Source: Hydrogenophilales bacterium CG_4_10_14_3_um_filter_63_21 (lineage in GTDB: Bacteria; Pseudomonadota; Gammaproteobacteria; Burkholderiales; Thiobacillaceae). Taken from it: a stretch of DNA of 48,379 nucleotides. The stretch spans positions 1-48,379 of the forward strand of contig PFJX01000013.1 in NCBI GenBank assembly GCA_002784045.1, written 5' to 3'. Under the pieces are notes generated by a model, which worked only from the letters and a program-made list of their open reading frames with translations, ran no database searches and was not told where the DNA came from. Both the position numbers and the translations under genes were made by a program. Every line of letters begins with the position of its first letter. The stretch's first letter is position 1. Positions 31,738 through 39,037 of the stretch are shown here, in pieces.

Positions 31738-32463
31738 ATGAATCGACTGACCATCCTGTTCGCCGCACTGGCCGTGTCCGGCATTGCCCAAGCCACCGAC
31801 GCCCCCCCCACCCCGGCTACACCCACGACCCCGCAAGCCTGGGCCGGCAAGATGCTCGATCCCAGCCAGATTGCCAGCGCCTTCAAAGACCCCGCCGCCT
31901 TCCAGCAGTTGACCAATGCCATGATGAACCCGGCCACCTCGATGGCCATGATGCAGCAGGGCATGGACCCCAACACCGCCATGCGCATGCTCTCCGGCAT
32001 GATGAATCCGGCCATCCTGCAAAACACGATGCAGTTCACCGACCCCGCCCTCGCCATGAAATGGATGGCGGCCGGCATCGACCCCCGCTTTGCCACCGCC
32101 ATGCTTGGACAGGGCCTCAACCCGAATGCCTACATGAACATGATGGCGGCCCCGATGAGCCCGCAGATGATGAACATGGGCACCCAGATGCTGAACCCCG
32201 GCATGTACGCGAACTGGATGAACGCGCCCATGAACCCCGCCGCGATGAACACCATGATGGCGCCCATGAACCCCAATCTGTATGGGAACTGGATGGGCGC
32301 CGGTATGAACCCGAATACCTATGGCCCCTGGGGCCAGATGATGGCTATGCCTAGCGGCCAGGCAAGCGCCATCCCCCTGGATCCGGCCGTCTTGATGAAG
32401 ATGCTGCAGATGATGCAGATGCCAATGATGCCGGCCCCGGCCGCGCCACAGCCGGCCAAGTAG
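31738..32463 (+). CDS. secreted methionine-rich repeat protein
   Basis: The gene encodes 241 residues with an N-terminal signal peptide (RLTILFAALAVSGIAQA, cleavage near residue 19) and a GGAG site. After a Pro/Thr-rich linker, the body is built of imperfect repeats centred on M-N-P-x-x-Y/M-x-x-x-M (for example MLNPGMYANWMNAPMNP). By count about 43 of 241 residues are Met, roughly 18%. Met-rich periplasmic proteins often bind Cu(I) or scavenge oxidants, which is a possible role, but no Cys or His motif supports it. I do not recognise a named family. It is followed by hairpins and then trxC. Confidence 0.8.
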   Translation: MNRLTILFAALAVSGIAQATDAPPTPATPTTPQAWAGKMLDPSQIASAFKDPAAFQQLTNAMMNPATSMAMMQQGMDPNTAMRMLSGMMNPAILQNTMQFTDPALAMKWMAAGIDPRFATAMLGQGLNPNAYMNMMAAPMSPQMMNMGTQMLNPGMYANWMNAPMNPAAMNTMMAPMNPNLYGNWMGAGMNPNTYGPWGQMMAMPSGQASAIPLDPAVLMKMLQMMQMPMMPAPAAPQPAK

Positions 32464-32586
32464 TCCCGGCCTGGCGCGGGCCTCCAAACCGCCACTGGCC
32501 GTCGCGACTGGGGTCGGCGTCGCGACAAGCCGCTCGCATTGGCTAAATCGAGCGGTTTAGCCGCCCGGCTGACTTGAGACCTCTCA

Positions 32587-32613
32587 GGGAGAGCCAGGCA
32601 TTAGCGCTCTCCC
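32587..32613 (+). terminator. possible hairpin terminator after the Met-rich gene
   Basis: An 8-base perfect stem (GGGAGAGC 32587-32594 with GCTCTCCC 32606-32613) and an 11-base loop. The following bases are C-rich rather than a T-run, so it may be rho-assisted or only an mRNA structure. Confidence 0.4.
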
Positions 32614-32632
32614 CGTCCTCCGTGGCGGAAGC

Positions 32633-32670
32633 GGAGATGGCTTGATTTCCCCGCCCCGGCCGCCATCTCC
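32633..32670 (+). promoter_or_regulatory. hairpin just upstream of trxC
   Basis: A 9-base perfect stem (GGAGATGGC 32633-32641 with GCCATCTCC 32662-32670), ending 29 bases before the trxC ATG. It could be the tail of the terminator region or a leader structure of trxC. The 236 bases between the two genes hold nothing else I can identify. Confidence 0.3.
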
Positions 32671-32699
32671 TCCGCATTCGCAACTCACCGGAGAACCTC

Positions 32700-33119
32700 A
32701 TGGAACTCGTCTGCCCCACCTGCGGCGCGGTCAACCGTGTACCCAGCGAACGCCTGCAACAGCACCCGAAATGCGGCAAATGCGGCGCGGAAGTGCTACC
32801 CGGCCAGCCGATCGAGTTGAATGCCGGCAACTTCGGCAAATTCCTCTCCCGCGACAGCTTGCCGGTGCTGGTGGATTTCTGGGCGCCCTGGTGCGGGCCG
32901 TGCAAGATGTTCGCGCCGACCTTTAGCCAGATGGCGGGGAGTTACGTCGGTCGGGTGCGCTTTACCAAAGTGAATACCGAAGCCGAACAAGGGCTCGCCG
33001 GCCAGCACAACATCCGCAGCATTCCCACCCTGGCCCTGTTCAAGGGCGGGCGGGAGGTGGATCGGGTGGCTGGTGCGCTATCGGCGCGGCAACTGGAGGA
33101 CTGGCTGCGGCAGCATTGA
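32700..33119 (+). CDS. trxC: thioredoxin 2 with N-terminal zinc finger
   Basis: The gene encodes 139 residues. The N-terminal zinc ribbon has Cys5, Cys8, Cys25 and Cys28 (VCPTCGAV and HPKCGKCGAE). The thioredoxin domain follows, with the active site VDFWAPWCGPCKMFAPT (Cys65 and Cys68) and the cis-Pro loop RSIPTLALFKGG. Length and layout are those of TrxC, a cytoplasmic disulfide reductase linked to oxidative-stress defence. It is convergent with lipB, the two stops being only 7 bases apart, so they may share termination. Confidence 0.94.
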   Translation: MELVCPTCGAVNRVPSERLQQHPKCGKCGAEVLPGQPIELNAGNFGKFLSRDSLPVLVDFWAPWCGPCKMFAPTFSQMAGSYVGRVRFTKVNTEAEQGLAGQHNIRSIPTLALFKGGREVDRVAGALSARQLEDWLRQH

Positions 33120-33126
33120 GCCAGCG

Positions 33127-33840
33127 CTACCGATGCGCGAGCGCTTGCAGCAGATATCCGGCGAGTTGCTCGGCAATTTCCCATCCGCTTTCCGAAACCC
33201 CCAGATCACGCGTGCGGGTGACCGCCAGGCCAGGGTAGCCACAGGGATTGATGGCCTGGAACGGCGCCAGGTCGAGGTCGACGTTGAGGCTGAGGCCGTG
33301 GTAGGTGCAGCCGCCCTTCACCCGCAATCCGAGGGCGGCGATCTTGGCGCCGGCCACATAGACGCCAGGGGCGCCTTCCCGCCGTTCGCCGGCGATGCCC
33401 AGTTCGGCCAGCAGGTCGATGATGGCCTGCTCCATCCGCCGCACCAGTTCGCGCACGCCGTAGCCACGGCGTTTCAGGTCGATCAGGAGATAGGCCACCA
33501 CCTGGCCGGGGCCGTGATAGGTGATCTGGCCGCCACGGTCGATGGGGATCACGGGAATGCCGATGTCGGCGAGCAGGTGTTCGCGTTTGCCGGCCTGGCC
33601 GAGGGTGAACACGGGGGGGTGCTCCAGGAGCCAGATTTCGTCCGGGGTATCGGGCGCGCGCCGCGCGGTGAAGGCCTGCATGGCGCGCCAGGTGGGTTCG
33701 TAATCGACCTGGCCGAGATGGCGGAGAACGGCAGTTGTCAAAACAGCCGGCTGGATACCGAAGGGTATAAGCTGGGACTTGGCCGCCGTCTTTTGGCGGC
33801 TTAGTCCTTCGCTTAGGGGCTTCATCAGGGGCTTTATCAA
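33127..33840 (-). CDS. lipB: lipoyl(octanoyl) transferase LipB
   Basis: The catalytic Lys lies in [14 protein letters not shown] and the nucleophile Cys in [14 protein letters not shown], with the conserved [20 protein letters not shown] in between. The enzyme moves octanoyl from octanoyl-ACP to lipoyl domains of 2-oxoacid dehydrogenases and the glycine cleavage system. The frame to 33840 gives 237 residues, about 30 longer than usual. The true start may be nearer 33741 (a TTG), where conserved sequence ([20 protein letters not shown]) begins. No clear ribosome site decides this. lipA, often adjacent, is not here. Confidence 0.92.
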   Translation of the reverse strand: MIKPLMKPLSEGLSRQKTAAKSQLIPFGIQPAVLTTAVLRHLGQVDYEPTWRAMQAFTARRAPDTPDEIWLLEHPPVFTLGQAGKREHLLADIGIPVIPIDRGGQITYHGPGQVVAYLLIDLKRRGYGVRELVRRMEQAIIDLLAELGIAGERREGAPGVYVAGAKIAALGLRVKGGCTYHGLSLNVDLDLAPFQAINPCGYPGLAVTRTRDLGVSESGWEIAEQLAGYLLQALAHR

Positions 33841-33856
33841 GCCGGCGCGCTACAAG

Positions 33857-35674
33857 TCACAGCCCACGCGCTGCCAGCCATTCTTCCAGGGTGAGCATCA
33901 CCCACAGCATTTTGCCGAAATAGGTGGCGTGGCCGGATAGATGTTCGCGGCGCAACAGGTCGATGTAGTGGGGCGTGAGGATGTCGCGTTTGCGGAAGTC
34001 GGACAGGCGATCCTCGATACGTTCGCGCAGTGGCGCGTAATCCCTGGCCCAGACTCCGAACGGCAGGCCAAAGCCGTGCTTGCTCTTGTCGATGATCGCG
34101 TCGGGCAGGAAACCTTTCAGCGCGGTTTTGAAGAACCAGCGCAGGTATTGGCCCTTCACTTTCCAGTCGGGCGGAATTTCGCCGGAGAAATCGACCAGGG
34201 CGTCATCCATCAGCGGGTAGCGCACCTCGATACCGGCCGCCTCGGTCATGCCGCCCACCTTGCGCAGGTCGTTGTCGGCCAGGGTGAACTTGATGTCCAG
34301 ATGCAGCATGCGGTTGATGTAGGACAGTGACTCGGTGCGGTCGTACACCTCTTTCAGCCAGGCGCCGGGCTGGTGCGCATCGACGCCGGCGAGGAATTCC
34401 GCCGCGAACATCTCATGCAGCGGTTGCCGGTAGATGAAGTTGTATGACTCCATCCGTTCCGGCAGCGGTATGTTGGCCTGGCGCAGATAGCTTTGCAGCT
34501 TGGCTCCAGGCCCCCGCGCGCCGAGACCGGGGAGATTGGCCAACGGTTCGATCAGGCCGGCGCGCAGCCAGCCGGGTAGTTTGTGGTAGGCCTCGAACAC
34601 CTTCTGCTTGGCATAGCGCGCGTTGCCACCGAAGAACTCATCGCCGCCATCGCCAGCCAGCATGATCTTGTGGCCATCCGCCGCCGCCAGCCTGGCGCAG
34701 AAATAAGCGGGCACGGCGGAGTCGTTGCCGAACGGCTCATCGTAGTGGCCAGCGATCACCGGGATCGCGGTCATGATGTCTTCCGGCCGCAGGTAGTATT
34801 CGTGCATATCGAGGCCGAAATGTTTGCCGGCGATTCTGGCGTATTCCATCTCGTCGAAACCCGCCGCCGGAAAGCCGATGGAATAGGTGTGCGCCTGCCC
34901 GGAGACCTGCTTCAACATGCCGGACACCGTGGAACTGTCAGTGCCACCCGAGAGGAAGGTGGCCACCTCATCATCGCCCTTGGCGCGCTTCACGCTGTCG
35001 CGGATCAGGTCGAGGAAGCGCGCCTTCTGCGCCTCAAAATCGTGGCGCGGCTGGTCGCGGTATTTCAGCGCCCAGTAGAAGCCACGGGTGACCTGGCCAC
35101 CTGCCTGGCCACGGCCACCCTCGCAGCGCGCCCACTGGCCGGGCAGCAGTTTTTCAACACCGTGATAAACACTGCCGGGCGAGGGCACGACGTGGAAATA
35201 CAGGTAGTTGAACAGGCCCTGCGGGTCGAGGCTGCGCCCCACCGCCGGGTGTGCCGCCACCAGATCGGCGCGGCTGGCGAAGACGCAGGCATCCGGACGC
35301 GCGGCGAAAGCGAGGGCGTGGTCGCCGATGCGGTCCAGCGCCAGGAAAACGCAATTCTGTTCGTGGTCGATCACGGCCAGGGAAAAGCTGCCGTGGATGT
35401 GGGCGGGGGCGTCGTTGCCGTGCGCGCGCCAGAGCCTGGCCAGGGCCACGGCGGCGGGTAGCGTCTGCAATTCGGGGTCATTGAAATAGGGCCGCCCGGC
35501 GATGGCGCAGGCCAGCCCCGCTTCCTGGCGCAGGTCGCCACCCCAGGCGGCCAGGGTCGCGGCGGCGGTGGACTGCCGTTCCAGGCCCAACGGCCGCGGC
35601 CGGCCGGCACCCCGCCACATCGCTTCGAAAGTGCCATCGGGCGCCGTGCCCCGCCAACCCATCAAACCGCGCAT
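33857..35674 (-). CDS. asparagine-synthetase-like protein lacking the glutaminase Cys
   Basis: A 605-residue protein with the AsnB architecture. The N-terminal Ntn-type glutaminase-like domain occupies about 1-190, and the synthetase domain has the PP-loop EVATFLSGGTDSSTVSGM at 237-254 and later HKIMLAGDGGDEFFGGNARY. The start is secure (GAGGA 8 bases upstream). Residue 2 is Arg (MRGLMGWRG) where active enzymes have Cys2 as the nucleophile. The codon is CGC, one transition from TGC. It should not release ammonia from glutamine and may use free ammonia or another amine donor. Paralogues of this size occur in exosortase and polysaccharide loci. The ATP-dependent half looks intact. Confidence 0.83.
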   Translation of the reverse strand: MRGLMGWRGTAPDGTFEAMWRGAGRPRPLGLERQSTAAATLAAWGGDLRQEAGLACAIAGRPYFNDPELQTLPAAVALARLWRAHGNDAPAHIHGSFSLAVIDHEQNCVFLALDRIGDHALAFAARPDACVFASRADLVAAHPAVGRSLDPQGLFNYLYFHVVPSPGSVYHGVEKLLPGQWARCEGGRGQAGGQVTRGFYWALKYRDQPRHDFEAQKARFLDLIRDSVKRAKGDDEVATFLSGGTDSSTVSGMLKQVSGQAHTYSIGFPAAGFDEMEYARIAGKHFGLDMHEYYLRPEDIMTAIPVIAGHYDEPFGNDSAVPAYFCARLAAADGHKIMLAGDGGDEFFGGNARYAKQKVFEAYHKLPGWLRAGLIEPLANLPGLGARGPGAKLQSYLRQANIPLPERMESYNFIYRQPLHEMFAAEFLAGVDAHQPGAWLKEVYDRTESLSYINRMLHLDIKFTLADNDLRKVGGMTEAAGIEVRYPLMDDALVDFSGEIPPDWKVKGQYLRWFFKTALKGFLPDAIIDKSKHGFGLPFGVWARDYAPLRERIEDRLSDFRKRDILTPHYIDLLRREHLSGHATYFGKMLWVMLTLEEWLAARGL

Positions 35675-35752
35675 CTTGTGTTTCCTCTGTGTGTGTCTCG
35701 GCTCGCAATCCCGGTTTAAAGTGAAACGAGTGCGCTACAAGAGCGGTTTCGT

Positions 35753-36229
35753 TTATTTGCCTTTCGCCTCACCCGCCTTGGGATAGTTCGCCACGTCCAG
35801 CATGCGGTTCCAGGTGGCGGCATCGAAGCCCTTGAAAGCGCTGCCACCCACCACGATGACCGGCACATCGACCGCGCCGGTGAGTTTCTTCAATTCGAGC
35901 GCGATCTCGGGTTTATTGGATGGGTCTTTCGCGGTATAGGGAATGCCGCGCTGCTTCAGAAAATCCGTGGCCTGGTCGCATAACTGGCCGCAGGCAGTGG
36001 CGTACAGCGTCACTGGGCTCAGGTTTTTCGCCTGCTTGAGTTCGTAGGATTCCTTGTCCACCTCTATCACATTGCCCTTGCCCTTGAGCTTTTGCGCTTT
36101 CTTCGCGCTGGGCGGGGGGGGCTGGTCGGAATAGGACACCACGCCGCGCTGATCCACCCAGCGATACAGTTCACCCGCCTGGGCAGTGCCGCAGGCGAAT
36201 AGCAAAAAACAGAGGACAGTCTTGATCAT
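35753..36229 (-). CDS. secreted DUF4124 / glutaredoxin-like protein
   Basis: The gene encodes 158 residues from ATG 36229, with an AGGAA site. A signal peptide (IKTVLCFLLFACGTAQA) is followed by the DUF4124 segment GELYRWVDQRGVVSYSDQPP, a charged linker, and a glutaredoxin-like fold (SPVTLYATACGQLCDQATDF, later VPVIVVGGSAFKGFD). The two Cys are spaced C-x3-C. The cis-Pro before VIVVGG is conserved. The protein is expected in the periplasm, possibly in thiol redox. It stands alone between the asparagine-synthetase-like gene and a REP-like repeat. Its partners are unknown. Confidence 0.8.
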   Translation of the reverse strand: MIKTVLCFLLFACGTAQAGELYRWVDQRGVVSYSDQPPPPSAKKAQKLKGKGNVIEVDKESYELKQAKNLSPVTLYATACGQLCDQATDFLKQRGIPYTAKDPSNKPEIALELKKLTGAVDVPVIVVGGSAFKGFDAATWNRMLDVANYPKAGEAKGK

Positions 36230-36274
36230 GACAATTTCCTGAAAGCCAAGCGGCGGCATTTTAGCGCGCCGACC

Positions 36275-36373
36275 TGTAGCGCCGGCGTCTCACCGGCGTC
36301 TTTCTGATCAAGCCCACGAAGCCGGCGAGCCCCGCAGGATACCGTCCCCGCGGGACATCACGCCGGCGCTACA
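36275..36373. repeat. REP-like palindrome, family 2
   Basis: TGTAGCGCCGGCG at 36275-36287 is the exact complement of CGCCGGCGCTACA at 36361-36373, with inner smaller hairpins (CCCCGCAGG, CCCGCGGG). The same 13-base arms form the hairpin at 38988-39035, and single arms occur at 41866-41878 and near 25388. It lies between divergent genes (DUF4124 protein and hda). Confidence 0.75.
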
Positions 36374-36412
36374 AGGGAGGCGCTGGTTTGTTTCACGTTA
36401 ACATTGCGCCCC

Positions 36413-37063
36413 ATGCGGCAATTGATCCTCGACCTTCGTCCCGATTCCCCTCCCGATTTCAGCAACTATCTACCCGGCCCCAATGCCGAGGCGCTGGCGG
36501 CCTTGCGCGGCCATATTCCCGGCGGGACGCGTGAGCCACTGCTCACCCTCTGGGGCGAAGCGGGGGTGGGCAAGAGCCATCTGTTGCGGGCCTGGGCCCG
36601 CGCCCTGGGCGCCGTTCTGCCGACTGCCCGCGAGTCGTTGCCGGAACCGCCGGTACCCGCGCTGGCGGTGGATGATGTGGACAGCCTCGACGCGGACAAC
36701 CAGATTCGCCTATTCAGCCTGATCAACTCGGCGCGTGAACAGGGTGGCCTGCTGCTCGCCAGTGGCACGCTGCCGCCGGCGCGCCTGGGACTACGCCCTG
36801 ATCTCGCCACGCGCCTGGCGCAAGGCCTGGTGTTCCGCCTGCTGCCGCTGTCCGATGCCGACAAGGCCACCGCGCTGGTGATCCGCGCCGAGGGGCGCGG
36901 CCTGCGCTTGCCGGAAGAAGTGATCCGTTATCTGCTCGCCCACTCGCGCCGTGGCCTGCCTCGCCTGCTTGCCACCGTGGATGCGCTCGACACCTTTTCT
37001 TTGAGCCGCAAACGCCCGGTTTCCGTGCCCTTGCTCAAGGAAATGCTGCGCCTGCCGTGGTAA
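36413..37063 (+). CDS. hda: DnaA regulatory inactivator Hda
   Basis: A 216-residue AAA+ protein from ATG 36413. It begins MRQLILDLRPDSPPDFSNYL, where the Q-x-x-L-D-L-type N-terminus is the clamp-binding motif of Hda. Walker A is LTLWGEAGVGKSHLLRAW and Walker B ALAVDDVDSLD. Sensor and DnaA-like C-terminal helices follow (HSRRGLPRLLATVDALDTFS). With the DNA-loaded sliding clamp it promotes ATP hydrolysis by DnaA and limits re-initiation of replication. The TAA overlaps the next gene's ATG (TAATG). Confidence 0.93.
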   Translation: MRQLILDLRPDSPPDFSNYLPGPNAEALAALRGHIPGGTREPLLTLWGEAGVGKSHLLRAWARALGAVLPTARESLPEPPVPALAVDDVDSLDADNQIRLFSLINSAREQGGLLLASGTLPPARLGLRPDLATRLAQGLVFRLLPLSDADKATALVIRAEGRGLRLPEEVIRYLLAHSRRGLPRLLATVDALDTFSLSRKRPVSVPLLKEMLRLPW

Positions 37064-38166
37064 TGCGTCTGCTGGTCGCCATCAGCCATCATGGCCTGGG
37101 CCATCTGGCGCAGGCCGCACCGGTGCTCAACGCGCTGCATGCGGCGCGGCCAGACCTGGAATTCCTGGTCTGGAGCGGGGTGCCGCGGGCCGCTCTGGCG
37201 GCGCGTATCCATGCCCCGTTCCAGCATCGCCATGCGCCAGCCGACGTTGGGTTGGCCATGCACGATGCGCTGCGAGTGGACCTGGCGGCGAGCCGGGCCG
37301 CCTATCTGGCGTTTCATCAGGATTGGGCGGCGCGGGTGGCGCGCGAGGCGGATTGGCTGCGCGCCCAGGGCATCACCGGCGTGCTCTCCGATGTCGCCTG
37401 CCTGCCGCTGGCCGCCGCCGCCCAGGCCGGCATTCCCGGGGTGGCCGTGTGCTCGCTGAATTGGGTGGATATTGCAAGTGCCTATTTCGCTGGCGCCTAT
37501 CTGGCGGAACAACCCGGCATGGCGCTGGTGCTGGAACAGATGGCGCTGTCCTACCGTTCGGCGCGCGCCTTCCTGCGGGTGATTCCCGCCATGCCCATGA
37601 ACTGGCTGGAGAATTGCGAAACTCTGCCGCCGATCGCCGCTCGCGGCGTCGATCGCGGTACGGAATTGCGCGCGCGGTTGGGATTGCCGCGAAGCGAACG
37701 CCTGGTTCTGATCGGCTTCGGTGGCATCGGCTACCCGGCGGCGCGGCCGCTGCCTGCCCTGTGTGGGGTGCGCTGGCTGGTACCCGATGATTGGTGTGCC
37801 GGGGGTGCCAATCAACGTGCTGATCTGCTTTCCTTCGCGCGCGCCGGCCTGCCCTTCCTCGACCTGCTCGCCTGCAGCGACGCCCTGGTCACCAAGGTCG
37901 GCTACGGCAGCTTCGTGGAAGCCACCGCCGCGGGCATCCCGGTGCTCTATATCGACCGCCCGGACTGGCCGGAAACCCCGTTTCTGGCGGACTGGCTGCG
38001 GGCCCACACGCCGGCGGCGGCAATCGACGAAGCGCAGTTGTTCGATCCGGCGATTGGCGAGCGGCTCGCTCTGCTCTGGGCCGCGCCACGCTTGCCCAAG
38101 GTTGCCATGGAAGGGGCGGCGGTGGCGGCTCGGCGTGTGCTGGAGTTGCTGGTCGAAAGCCCATAG
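37063..38166 (+). CDS. GT-B-fold glycosyltransferase-like protein
   Basis: A 367-residue protein coupled to hda by TAATG. The start RLLVAISHHGLGHLAQAAPV has the His-Gly-x-Gly-His loop of MurG/UGT-type enzymes. Later segments VLIGFGGIGYPAARPLP and DLLACSDALVTKVGYGSFVE, then ATAAGIPVLYIDRPDWPE, match the donor-site half of the same fold. It probably uses a nucleotide sugar. No acceptor is apparent and there is no membrane segment. It is unrelated to the hda function, and conservation of this pairing in other genomes could not be tested. Alternative readings, such as a lipid or hopanoid glycosyltransferase, are possible. Confidence 0.68.
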   Translation: MRLLVAISHHGLGHLAQAAPVLNALHAARPDLEFLVWSGVPRAALAARIHAPFQHRHAPADVGLAMHDALRVDLAASRAAYLAFHQDWAARVAREADWLRAQGITGVLSDVACLPLAAAAQAGIPGVAVCSLNWVDIASAYFAGAYLAEQPGMALVLEQMALSYRSARAFLRVIPAMPMNWLENCETLPPIAARGVDRGTELRARLGLPRSERLVLIGFGGIGYPAARPLPALCGVRWLVPDDWCAGGANQRADLLSFARAGLPFLDLLACSDALVTKVGYGSFVEATAAGIPVLYIDRPDWPETPFLADWLRAHTPAAAIDEAQLFDPAIGERLALLWAAPRLPKVAMEGAAVAARRVLELLVESP

Positions 38167-38205
38167 GGTGCGCCACGCATTTGCCTCGGTGCGCGCGGCG
38201 CACCC
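38166..38205. terminator. bidirectional hairpin between convergent genes
   Basis: GGGTGCGCC (38166-38174) pairs with GGCGCACCC (38197-38205), a 9-base GC stem, and overlaps the last base of the plus-strand stop. The genes on either side converge here. A similar GGTGCGCC...GCGCACC palindrome is found at about 38676-38696 and a variant near 30945, so this is a small repeated element too. Confidence 0.55.
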
Positions 38206-38223
38206 TTCGGAGCTTCTGCTTCG

Positions 38224-38661
38224 TTAACTCCGCTTCTTGCGCGGCTCGTAATGCACCACGCCACGCATGATTTCCGAATAAGGGAAATGGCCGATGCCGC
38301 CGTAGCGGCGAGTGCCCTCGGCGACCAGCACGGCGACGTCGGCGTGCTCCCCGCCCAGCACGTCTTTCAAGCCGAGCACGCCGCCACATTGCGCGCGGAT
38401 TTCCTTGCCGAACGGCCAGGCCTGGTTGGCCTCCATATGCAGGGCAAAGTGGGCGTTGCTGTGCAAGGCTTCGTGGAACACGATGCAGGCCTGGTTCGCG
38501 CTTTCATGGCCACAAGTGATGGCTTCTCGCTCCGCCAGCAACAGCTTGCGCGCGTGCATGCAGGAGACGCAGCGGGAAAGCAGGGCGCGTTCGAATGGAC
38601 AGGGCCGGTTGATCGCCGCGTCGCGCGCCTGTTTGTAAGCTTCTTCGTTGTAACCGGACAT
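38224..38661 (-). CDS. Cys-containing hypothetical protein
   Basis: A soluble protein of 145 residues with no signal peptide. It has six Cys, most of them in the first 60 residues (NRPCPFERALLSRCVSCMHA, then REAITCGHESANQACIVFHE) and one in EIRAQCGGVLGLKDVL. Near the end, FPYSEIMRGVVHYEPRKKRS is likely conserved. The spacing of Cys and His suggests a metal or cluster site, but I do not recognise the family. A second small gene (38698-38928) lies just upstream on the same strand and the two probably form one transcript. Confidence 0.65.
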   Translation of the reverse strand: MSGYNEEAYKQARDAAINRPCPFERALLSRCVSCMHARKLLLAEREAITCGHESANQACIVFHEALHSNAHFALHMEANQAWPFGKEIRAQCGGVLGLKDVLGGEHADVAVLVAEGTRRYGGIGHFPYSEIMRGVVHYEPRKKRS

Positions 38662-38697
38662 GGCTGCGGTGAACCGTAGGGTGCGCCGTGCGCACCT

Positions 38698-38928
38698 TCA
38701 GTAATCGTCCCCGATCATCCCGGTTTCCGCCTCGCGCGGCTGCGAGAGGACGTCTTCGGCGGCGAGTTCGTTGTCGGCGAAAATCATTTTCACGGCATAC
38801 CCGGAATTGGGATCGAGGCCGCGGCGGTGCTCGTTGGCGAGGGCTTTGGCTGCCTTGAAGGAGTCGGCCTCACCCTGCTTTTCCAGAAGCTTGAACGGGC
38901 CACCGATCTTGTAGATGAAGTAGGGCAT
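38698..38928 (-). CDS. small hypothetical protein
   Basis: The gene encodes 76 residues from ATG 38928 with a GGAG site 5 bases upstream; a longer frame to 38988 has none. It begins MPYFIYKIGGPFKLLEKQGE, continues SFKAAKALANEHRRGLDPNS and ends acidic (PREAETGMIGDDY). No signal peptide or membrane segment is seen. The mix of basic helix and acidic tail is typical of a small cytoplasmic accessory protein. It precedes the Cys-containing gene by 36 bases. No function can be assigned. Confidence 0.6.
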   Translation of the reverse strand: MPYFIYKIGGPFKLLEKQGEADSFKAAKALANEHRRGLDPNSGYAVKMIFADNELAAEDVLSQPREAETGMIGDDY

Positions 38929-38987
38929 GTGAACTCCGTAAATAGTCGAGCGAAATTGTCGGCTATAAGGGCGGCAGCGGCAAGCCA

Positions 38988-39035
38988 TGTAGCGCCGGCG
39001 CCTTTCATAGTCGCCGGCGAGACGCCGGCGCTACA
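38988..39035. repeat. REP-like palindrome, family 2, after secA
   Basis: TGTAGCGCCGGCG (38988-39000) and CGCCGGCGCTACA (39023-39035) form a perfect 13-base stem with a 22-base loop, 2 bases after the end of secA. It probably acts as a secA terminator or mRNA end structure. Confidence 0.8.
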
Positions 39036-39037
39036 GT

